From Curtobacterium sp. MCBA15_008 (GTDB lineage Bacteria > Actinomycetota > Actinomycetes > Actinomycetales > Microbacteriaceae), in assembly GCF_001865065.1 (NCBI RefSeq), contig NZ_MJGN01000075.1, positions 1 to 64,000 on the forward strand: 64,000 nucleotides of DNA. The letters are read 5' to 3'. Below the pieces are notes generated by a model. That model saw nothing but the letters and a program-made list of their open reading frames with translations. It was not told the DNA's origin and did not search any database. Below are positions 57,595 to 64,000 of this stretch, piece by piece; positions within the stretch are counted from its first letter, which is position 1; each line of letters opens with the position of its first letter. Both the position numbers and the translations under genes were made by a program.

Positions 57595-59839
57595 CGGCGG
57601 GGGAACCGCGACCTGCGGCGAGGCGCTCGGAAAGGCTCTCGCGGACGTCCGGTCGAGCTGCGCCGGGACTCGACCGGAGCGAGTCCATCGCAGCCTGGAA
57701 AGCAGCCGTTGCCCCATGAGCGTCACCGATCGCGGCCAGGGCGTCCCCACGGTCACGGAGCGCAAGGACCTCCCCGAGTCGCCAGTCGAGCCGGGCCGCT
57801 TCCCTGCGCGCCCGGTCGGCCGCGGCCACTGCGGCTGCCCACTGCCGCTGCGAGAGCAGGAACTCGGTGCGGAAGCTCATCGCGGAGACGGCGTCGAAGC
57901 GGGCGACCTGGTCATCGGGGTCGGCGGCCAAGCGCTCGGACGCATCGCGCTCGAGCTCGTCGAACGCTGCCCCGGCGGCAGCGCCGTCACCGAGCCGACC
58001 GAGGACGTTCGCGAGCCGCACAGACGCCTGCCGCCGCCCGTCGACGTCGTCGATCTCGGCGAAGACGGACACCGCCCGGGCGGCTGCGACCAGGGCGGCT
58101 TCGTGGTCGCCACCGGTGGAGAGCGCCCACGACTCGTAGAAGCTCGCCCACCCCTCGACGGATCGGTCACCGGCTGCACGTGCCGCGCTCCCCGACGCTC
58201 GTGCTGCACGGACGGCCGACGCGTGGTCTGCCCGTTCGATCATCTCGGCCCACGCGACGTACCCGAGGTGCACACCCTCGAGACGCGCGTCCCCGAGCGC
58301 CTGTGCGGCGGTGACCGACAGTGCGAACAGGTCGCGCCAACGCCCCCAGTCCGACCAACGGTCCGAGAACCAGTGCAAGGAGTCGGCGACGTCGACCACG
58401 GTGGTGTGGTGTCCGGCCGCGGCGGTCGCCTGGAAGGCCCACCACCAGTGTCGCCACTCACGTTCGATCCACGACCGCGCGGTCTCAGCGTCCGGCAGCC
58501 CGACACCGTCGTTCCCGGCCGCGGCGCCGTCTCGGTCGGGCTCGAACCACGCCCCGGCACGCTCGAGCTTCACGAGCAACCACGACCGGAGCCGGTCCGT
58601 CGCCAGCGCCTCGGCGTCCCCCGTTCCCTGTCGCAGGCGATCCAGGGCGAAGAGCCGGACGAGGTCGTGCAGCCGGTGACGGTCGTCGCGACGGCGCTCG
58701 ACGAGACCGAGGTCCACCAGTTCGTCCAGTGCGTCCTGCGCGTCGAGCACCGGGACGTCCGCAGCGGCAGCTGCCGCACGGGCATCGAAGTCGTCACTCG
58801 TGATCACCGAGACCGCGCGGAAGACCCGTGCGGTCACTTCGTCGAATCCGTCGTACGAGAGCGCGAACGCCGCAGCGACCGCCAGGTCCCCGGCCACCAG
58901 TCCGCGGAGCCGACGGTCCTCGTCTCGGAGCCGGGCGACCACGTCCTCGACGTCCCAGGCCGGCCGGGCGAGGAGCCGGTTCCCAGCGACACGCAGCGCC
59001 AGCGGGTTCAGCGCACAGAGCTGCGCGAGCTCGTCGAGGTCACCACGCGAACGCTGTCCCACGGGGACGATGCGTTCGAGCAGCCGGACGCCGTCCTGCC
59101 CGGTGAGCGGCTCGAGGGTCACCCTGCGCATCCCGGGGTGGAGCGGGAGCGCACGTCGCGAGGTCACCAGCACGGTTGCACCCTCGGGGACGAGCACGGC
59201 GGACACCTGGTCGTCGGACGCCGCACCGTCGAGGAGCACCACCGGCCGGTGTTCCGTCGCGAGACGCTGCCACGCGGCCGCAGCGGCGGCGAACGTCCGC
59301 GGGGCCGCGGTACCGCCGACCTGCGCGACCAGCGCCTGCAGGACCCGCAGCGGGGTGAGCGGTCGAGCAGCGAGACCGTCGAGGTCCACGAAGACGGCCC
59401 GCCGGTCCGCGCGACGGACGACCTCGAGCGCGGTGGACGTCTTCCCGATGCCGGGTGCGCCGTGCACGAGTACGGAACTGCCGGGACCGGCGGTCGTGAG
59501 GTGTTCCTGGATGATCCGGAGCTCGTCGCGGCGCCCCGTGAAGTCGACCACGGCCGGCGGCGGCGTCGTCAGGAAACGGGTGTCGGGCACGACGGTGTCC
59601 TCGACGGGACGTGCCGCTACCAGCACCTCGTCGCGGGCTTCCCCGGGGAGCGCGAGCGCCTGGACGACCGCTTCGATCGTGCTTCGCCGGGGGTTCGTAC
59701 TCACCCCTCGTTCGATGTCGCTGAGGGCACGGGCGCTGATGTCGGCCCGCACGGCGAGGTCCTCGAGCGTGAGCCCTGCGGCCAGGCGGGCCCGCCGCAC
59801 GAGGTCGCCGACCGACGTCCGTTCCGGGCTGGGGGCCAT
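57587..59839 (-). CDS. XRE-STAND (NB-ARC-type) regulator with TPR-like C-terminus
   Basis: A 750-residue protein: HTH_XRE (~10-64, LTLEDLAVRADISARALSDIERG), a STAND P-loop NTPase (~98-430) with Walker A GAPGIGKTS (127-135), Walker B VVLLDGA and sensor VTSRR, a winged-helix LHDLVRLFALDRL, then helical TPR-like repeats to the end. STAND proteins oligomerise on ligand binding; with an HTH they act as transcriptional switches. It is a clear paralogue of the protein at 60950-63250. It lies downstream of the MmyB-like regulator on the same strand. Confidence 0.88.
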   Translation of the reverse strand: MAPSPERTSVGDLVRRARLAAGLTLEDLAVRADISARALSDIERGVSTNPRRSTIEAVVQALALPGEARDEVLVAARPVEDTVVPDTRFLTTPPPAVVDFTGRRDELRIIQEHLTTAGPGSSVLVHGAPGIGKTSTALEVVRRADRRAVFVDLDGLAARPLTPLRVLQALVAQVGGTAAPRTFAAAAAAWQRLATEHRPVVLLDGAASDDQVSAVLVPEGATVLVTSRRALPLHPGMRRVTLEPLTGQDGVRLLERIVPVGQRSRGDLDELAQLCALNPLALRVAGNRLLARPAWDVEDVVARLRDEDRRLRGLVAGDLAVAAAFALSYDGFDEVTARVFRAVSVITSDDFDARAAAAAADVPVLDAQDALDELVDLGLVERRRDDRHRLHDLVRLFALDRLRQGTGDAEALATDRLRSWLLVKLERAGAWFEPDRDGAAAGNDGVGLPDAETARSWIEREWRHWWWAFQATAAAGHHTTVVDVADSLHWFSDRWSDWGRWRDLFALSVTAAQALGDARLEGVHLGYVAWAEMIERADHASAVRAARASGSAARAAGDRSVEGWASFYESWALSTGGDHEAALVAAARAVSVFAEIDDVDGRRQASVRLANVLGRLGDGAAAGAAFDELERDASERLAADPDDQVARFDAVSAMSFRTEFLLSQRQWAAAVAAADRARREAARLDWRLGEVLALRDRGDALAAIGDAHGATAAFQAAMDSLRSSPGAARPDVRESLSERLAAGRGSPAVT

Positions 59840-59929
59840 GACCCGAGGGTGGCACGTGGGCCGAGACCCGGCAAGACGACTCCCGGGCTCGGATCGAGCG
59901 GTTCCGCCGGCCGCACCCGTCGCCCACGG

Positions 59930-60772
59930 TCAGGCCGACCTGACGCCACCGATCCGGCGGAGGTCCGCGTGTCCACCGACGACGCTGGCCAGGTAGGCGA
60001 GTGCCGCCGAGTCCGACGAGCCCGGGTCGGCCCAGAAGACGCGCAGGGTGACGCCGGACCCGGGGACGTCGAACTCCTGCCACGCGAGTTCGACGGCACC
60101 GATCGGCTCGACGGCGTGGCGGGAACGCCCGTTCGGCCACGGCAGGGTGTCGTACCGCGCCCAGAGGCGCCGGAAGTCGTCGTCGCGGGTCGACAGGGCT
60201 CCGACGATCTCCCGCAGGCGCGGATCGTCCGGGTCGCTGGAGAGCCGGAGGGCCGCGACGCTGCGCTCGGCGGTCGTCGCCCAGTCGCCCCGCGCGGCCT
60301 CCCGGGCACGGTCGGTGAAGACGTCGACGACCAGGTTGCCCCGTTCGGCGCTCGGCATCCCGCCGAGCGCCGCCGCGAGCTGGTTCAGCTCGAGCACGTC
60401 GTGGTTCCGATCGCGCACCAGCACGGGGAGGTGGCGCCACTCGGCCAGCAGCGCCCGGACGGACCCGTCCACGACACCGGCGTCCTTCCGTCGGACCCCG
60501 CCGTGGGCCAGGTCGGTCATGAACGCCGTCGATGCGCCGTCGAGGACGAGTGCGCGCGCGAGCGCACGGAGCACCGCATCCGAAGGGACGTGACCGCGCC
60601 CCTGCTCCAGCCGGAGGTAGTACTCGGCGCTGATGCCGGCGAGCGCCGCGACCTCGGCGCGCCGGAGTCCGGCGACCTTGCGCGTCGGGTCGCGGTCGAG
60701 GCCGACCTGCTCGGGCTGGACGAGTGCGCGACGAGCCCAGAGGTACTCGCCGAACGCCGCTCCGCTCCGCAT
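59930..60772 (-). CDS. XRE regulator with MmyB-like ligand-binding domain
   Basis: A 280-residue protein: HTH_31 (~8-75, RKVAGLRRAEVAALAGISAEYYLRLEQGR) and a C-terminal MmyB-like PAS-fold domain (~105-275; VLVRDRNHDVLELN, WPNGRSRHAVEPIGAVELAWQEF). In Streptomyces relatives this domain may bind fatty acids, and the genes usually sit beside an SDR gene; here the neighbours are STAND regulators instead. The start follows GGAGGGAGGGTGCG. Confidence 0.92.
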   Translation of the reverse strand: MRSGAAFGEYLWARRALVQPEQVGLDRDPTRKVAGLRRAEVAALAGISAEYYLRLEQGRGHVPSDAVLRALARALVLDGASTAFMTDLAHGGVRRKDAGVVDGSVRALLAEWRHLPVLVRDRNHDVLELNQLAAALGGMPSAERGNLVVDVFTDRAREAARGDWATTAERSVAALRLSSDPDDPRLREIVGALSTRDDDFRRLWARYDTLPWPNGRSRHAVEPIGAVELAWQEFDVPGSGVTLRVFWADPGSSDSAALAYLASVVGGHADLRRIGGVRSA

Positions 60773-60949
60773 CGCACCCTCCCTCCTCGCCGGGTCCGGC
60801 CCGGGTCCGTCGATTGCACCGCGTCGCCCCGGCGTGTCGCCATGCGGAGGACATGCGGAATCGACCGGACGGCTCGTCGGGCGACCGCACGACGAGCACC
60901 TGGTCGCAGAGGGCTGGCGGCTGCGCCGAGCACCTGCGAGGCTTCGACC
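60773..60949. other. Divergent intergenic region between regulators
   Basis: The 177-bp gap serves the MmyB-like gene (minus) and the STAND gene (plus). I see no strong dyad. GAGGCT lies 6 nt before the plus-strand GTG and may be a leaderless -10. Confidence 0.4.
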
Positions 60950-63250
60950 GTGCACCCGACACCCGGCACGACTCCCCTGCCCGATCTGCTCCGGCGGACG
61001 CGACTCGACGCGGGACTGACGATCCAGTCGCTCGCGGATCGGTCGACCGTGAGCCCGCGCGCGATCAGTGACATCGAACGCGGGATCAGCACCGTGCCCC
61101 GACGGCACACGGTCCTCGCCCTGGCGGCCGCGCTCGGCCTCGACGCTGCCGGGCGCGACCAGTTGCTCGCTGCCGTCCGCGGCAGTGCCCGCAAGCAGAC
61201 CGCGGTCGGGCGACACGCGACGGTCACGCCCCTGCCGGTCTCCGACTTCACCGGGCGCGACGTCGAACTCACGCGCCTCGCGGCGCTCCTCGACACCGGC
61301 CAGGACCCGCAGACGATCCTCGTGTCCGGTCCCCCGGGGATCGGCAAGACGTCGATCGCCCTCGAAGCCGCGCGACGGACCGAACGGACCATCGTCTTCG
61401 TCGACCTCGACGGACTCGGCACGGATCCCCTGACGTCCGTCGAGGTCCTGCAGTCCCTGCTCCGCCAGATCGCGACGGTCGACGGGACGGTACCGGAATC
61501 CGCCGACGCCCTGGCCGCGCTCTGGCGGGAGGTCGCGGCCGAACGGCAGCCGCTCGTGGTCCTCGACAACGCCGGGTCCGAGGCGCAGGTCCGCCCCGTG
61601 GTCACGCCCGGAGTCCGCGGCCACGTCGTCGTGACCTCGCGCCGGGTGCTCAGCGGACTCAGCGGCGCGCAGCACCTGTCCGTCGGGCACCTCGGTGTCG
61701 ACGAGAGCGTGCAGCTGCTCACGAGCATCATCCCGGCCGCGCAGCGCGACGGAGCCGACCTCGCCGAGCTCGCCCGACTCTGCGACCACGTCCCGCTCGC
61801 CCTCCGCATCGCCGCGAACCGGGTCGCTGCCGATGCTGACCGCACGGTGCAGGACGTCAGCTCCGGACTGCGGTCCGAGGAACGTCGGCTCCGCGACCTC
61901 GTCGATGGCGACCTCGCGGTCGAGGCGGCGTTCGAACTGTCCCACCGCGGCCTCGACACCGCGACCGCTGCGCTGTTCCACGCCGTGGCGGTCACCGACG
62001 GGCACGACTTCGACTCCGGGGTGGCGGCCGTGGCGGCGGACGTCGACGTCGACACTGCACAGGACGGCCTCGACACGCTGGCAGACCTCGGGCTGCTCGA
62101 ACCCCTCCGCGGGGACCGGTACCGCCTCCACGACCTGATCACCCTCTACGCCCTGCAGCACCTCCGCGCCGACGGACCGGATTCCGAGGCAGAGCACCGC
62201 CTCCGGCTCCGCCGTCGGCTGCTCACCCTCCTCGAGCGTGCCGGCGCCTGGTTCGAGCCGGACCGCGACCCACTCCGGCAGGGCGCGGACGCAGCGGGCT
62301 TCCCGGACACCGACGTCGCGCGGGCCTGGATCGAGCGCGAGTGGCCGCTGTGGTGGGCAGCGTTCCGCCAGGCCGCTGCGGCGGGCGAGGACACGGTCGT
62401 GCTCGACGTCGCGGACGCACTGCACTGGTACTCCGACCTCTGGTCGCAGTGGGGTAACTGGCGCGACCTGTTCGCGCGCGCCGTGGCGGCGGCTCGACGC
62501 GTGGGCGACCATCGACTCGAGGCCATGCACCTGGGGTACGTCGCGTGGGCCGAGCTCCGCGAACGCGCCGACCCGCAGGCGGCCGTCGGCGCCGCCAGGG
62601 AGGCCCGATCCGCAGCGGTCGCAGCCGCTGACCGGACACAGGAGGGATGGGCGCTCGTCTACGAAGCCTGGGCCACGACGCGGGTGGCGGGCAGAGCACC
62701 CGATGCGCTCCCGCTCGCACACGACGCGATCGCCGCGTTCGCGGAGAGCGGGGACGAGCTGGGGCGCGCACAGGCGGACAACCTCGTGACCCTCGTCCTC
62801 GAGCGGATCGGTGACGACGCGACGGCGCTCGTGTCCCTGCGTGGTGTCCTCGACCGTGCACGCGCGGCGCACCTGGAGGACCCGAGCACGATCACGTCGG
62901 TCACGCTCGTGACGGCGCTGCTGATCGCCACTCGACTGCGCCGGAGTACCGGAGATCTCGAAGGATCGCTGCGAGCGGCAGACGAGGCGATCGGAGTGGC
63001 ATCCGCCGTCGAGATGAACGTCGACCACCTCCTCGCGTTGCGCGAGCGCGGCGACACGCTCGCCGCGCTCGGTCGTCGGGCCGCCGCCCACGAGGACTTC
63101 ACCCGGTCGCTGCAGCTGCTCGACGCCGAGAACGAGACCGGGTACGCGAGCGAGTGGCGCGCGGGGCTGCTGGAGCGCCTCGATGACGGGAGCGCAGGAT
63201 CGAACGGTACCGACGAGCGAGGAGCCGCAGTGGGACGAGCGCATGGCTGA
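60950..63250 (+). CDS. XRE-STAND (NB-ARC-type) regulator with TPR-like C-terminus
   Basis: A 766-residue paralogue of 57587-59839 with the same order: HTH_XRE (~10-64), STAND NTPase with Walker A GPPGIGKTS (127-135), Walker B LVVLDNA and VTSRR, winged helix LHDLITLYALQHL, then TPR-like helices. WIEREW, LHWYSDLW and HLGYVAWAE blocks are shared with the paralogue, showing a common origin. The GTG start is chosen from the domain onset. The stop overlaps the next gene by 8 bp, so it may be co-expressed with the exported phosphoesterase. Confidence 0.87.
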   Translation: MHPTPGTTPLPDLLRRTRLDAGLTIQSLADRSTVSPRAISDIERGISTVPRRHTVLALAAALGLDAAGRDQLLAAVRGSARKQTAVGRHATVTPLPVSDFTGRDVELTRLAALLDTGQDPQTILVSGPPGIGKTSIALEAARRTERTIVFVDLDGLGTDPLTSVEVLQSLLRQIATVDGTVPESADALAALWREVAAERQPLVVLDNAGSEAQVRPVVTPGVRGHVVVTSRRVLSGLSGAQHLSVGHLGVDESVQLLTSIIPAAQRDGADLAELARLCDHVPLALRIAANRVAADADRTVQDVSSGLRSEERRLRDLVDGDLAVEAAFELSHRGLDTATAALFHAVAVTDGHDFDSGVAAVAADVDVDTAQDGLDTLADLGLLEPLRGDRYRLHDLITLYALQHLRADGPDSEAEHRLRLRRRLLTLLERAGAWFEPDRDPLRQGADAAGFPDTDVARAWIEREWPLWWAAFRQAAAAGEDTVVLDVADALHWYSDLWSQWGNWRDLFARAVAAARRVGDHRLEAMHLGYVAWAELRERADPQAAVGAAREARSAAVAAADRTQEGWALVYEAWATTRVAGRAPDALPLAHDAIAAFAESGDELGRAQADNLVTLVLERIGDDATALVSLRGVLDRARAAHLEDPSTITSVTLVTALLIATRLRRSTGDLEGSLRAADEAIGVASAVEMNVDHLLALRERGDTLAALGRRAAAHEDFTRSLQLLDAENETGYASEWRAGLLERLDDGSAGSNGTDERGAAVGRAHG

Positions 63251-64000
63251 CCGACCCGACGCCCAGGGTGGCGGCTCCTCCTCGCGCCGGACGTTCCTCC
63301 GTCGAGCCGGCATCGGCGCCGCCGGAGCCGCACTCGGTGCCGGGGCCGTCGCCGCCGGCGCCGCGTACGACGCCTCGGTGCACGACGCCCGGTACGGCTT
63401 CCACCCGCTGCCCGAGCGTCCGGAGCCCGGCTTCGACCACGTCGTCGTCCTGATGTTCGAGAACCGGAGCTTCGACCACGTCCTCGGCCGCCTCTACGCC
63501 GACGACGAGCTGCGGTCCGGGCAGTCGTTCGAGGGGCTCCAGCACGGCACGCACGAGAACCGCGCTCCGGACGGGACCGTCGTCCCCGCGCACGTGTACG
63601 CGGGGCCGACCGACGTCGTGATGAGCCAGCCGGATCCCGATCCGGGCGAGTTCTACCCGCACGTCAACACGCAGTGGTTCGGCACCGTGGACCCGGCCAG
63701 CAATGCCGACCCGGTGCGGAACGGGTACGCGGCGCCGTTCAACGCCCCGAGGGACACCAGCGCGCCGACGATGTCCGGGTTCGTCCACGACTACGTGGTG
63801 AACTTCCGCATCGAGCGGGGTCGCGAGCCCACCGTCGAGGAGTACTCGCGCGTGATGGGCGGGTTCTCCCCCGCGATGCTCCCGGTGTTCTCGACCCTCG
63901 CGAAGGCCTTCGCGGTGTACGACCACTGGCACTGCGCCGTCCCCTCGCAGACGTTCTGCAACCGGTCGTTCTTCCACGCGAGCACGTCGCACGGCTACGT
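63243..64000 (+). CDS. Tat-exported phosphoesterase/phospholipase C (partial, runs off right edge)
   Basis: About 252 residues of a larger protein. A twin-arginine signal SRRTFLRRAG (~14-23) with an Ala/Gly-rich hydrophobic stretch precedes the phosphoesterase domain. VVVLMFENRSFDHVLGRLY is the metal-binding opening of the phospholipase C/acid phosphatase AcpA family, including the catalytic region around ENRSFDH. Relatives cleave phosphatidylcholine or phosphomonoesters outside the cell. The ATG overlaps the STAND gene. The rest is beyond the window. Confidence 0.9.
   Translation, partial: MADRPDAQGGGSSSRRTFLRRAGIGAAGAALGAGAVAAGAAYDASVHDARYGFHPLPERPEPGFDHVVVLMFENRSFDHVLGRLYADDELRSGQSFEGLQHGTHENRAPDGTVVPAHVYAGPTDVVMSQPDPDPGEFYPHVNTQWFGTVDPASNADPVRNGYAAPFNAPRDTSAPTMSGFVHDYVVNFRIERGREPTVEEYSRVMGGFSPAMLPVFSTLAKAFAVYDHWHCAVPSQTFCNRSFFHASTSHGY

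Noticed and set aside
57545-60949. N-terminal extension of the second STAND gene back to 57545
   Set aside because: The extension is antisense to the first STAND gene and the MmyB-like gene; domain homology begins just after the GTG at 60950.
1-64000. Insertion sequences, prophage or integrative element
   Set aside because: No transposase, integrase, phage gene or flanking target duplication was recognised, and codon use is uniform throughout.

Overview
The window is high-GC DNA (strong G/C bias at third codon positions, many GTG starts, apparent leaderless promoters, an LAXTG sorting signal, XRE-STAND regulators), which points to an actinobacterium. The gene content and a repeated GC-rich terminator hairpin fit Microbacteriaceae, most like Curtobacterium; that placement is inference. 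I annotate 58 protein-coding genes, the last one running off the right edge. I found no rRNA, tRNA, CRISPR array, phage or insertion sequence.

Layout. (1) 87-5043, minus: a translationally coupled cell-surface glycan operon of a cellulose-synthase-like GT2 glycosyltransferase, an RsbW-type ATPase and a secreted GH26-like domain fused to an OpgC membrane acyltransferase. (2) 5.3-13.4 kb: a TetR/epimerase pair with clear operators, a secreted beta-propeller protein, a DEAD-box RNA helicase and a MarR/DHA2 efflux pair. (3) 13.4-22.9 kb: a TetR gene, an LAXTG-anchored surface protein, two divergent SDR/TetR pairs, VOC proteins, a manganese catalase, an acetyltransferase and a DUF808 membrane protein. 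(4) 23-33.7 kb: two GH16 paralogues around another reductase/TetR pair, a KUP potassium transporter, a serine hydrolase, two quinone-oxidoreductase-like MDR enzymes and small membrane proteins. (5) 33.65-52.16 kb: a large nitrogen-scavenging island with MocA, uricase, a molybdenum hydroxylase (separate FAD subunit, FeS fused to Mo subunit), XdhC, three amidohydrolases, a PDR-type reductase, an XRE-cupin regulator, a NitT/TauT-type ABC transporter, a VAO-type flavoenzyme, a creatininase-family hydrolase and a PNPOx-like protein. (6) 52.2-57.6 kb: a hydrolase-TetR operon, the acetoin operon alsS-alsD-lipocalin and an aquaporin. (7) 57.6-63.25 kb: two paralogous XRE-STAND-TPR regulators flanking an MmyB-like regulator. 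(8) 63.2 kb to the edge: a Tat-exported phospholipase C/phosphoesterase.

How the genes work together. Most of regions 2-4 and 6 consist of TetR or MarR regulators paired with an oxidoreductase, transporter or hydrolase, with perfect inverted repeats between or ahead of them. In region 5, five start regions on both strands share one architecture: half-sites of the GTNAC / GAAAC type at 11-bp steps, then 10 nt, then a -10-like hexamer. This matches GlnR/OmpR-type nitrogen control and ties uricase, the Mo hydroxylase, two ring deaminases and the transporter operon into one candidate regulon. Oxidation of hypoxanthine/xanthine to urate and on to hydroxyisourate is covered by genes here; the later ureide steps are not in the window.

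The strongest candidates for undescribed biology are the GT2 - RsbW-like - pseudo-GH26/OpgC operon and the transporter-linked heterocycle pathway at 43.2-51.5 kb, whose substrate I cannot name.
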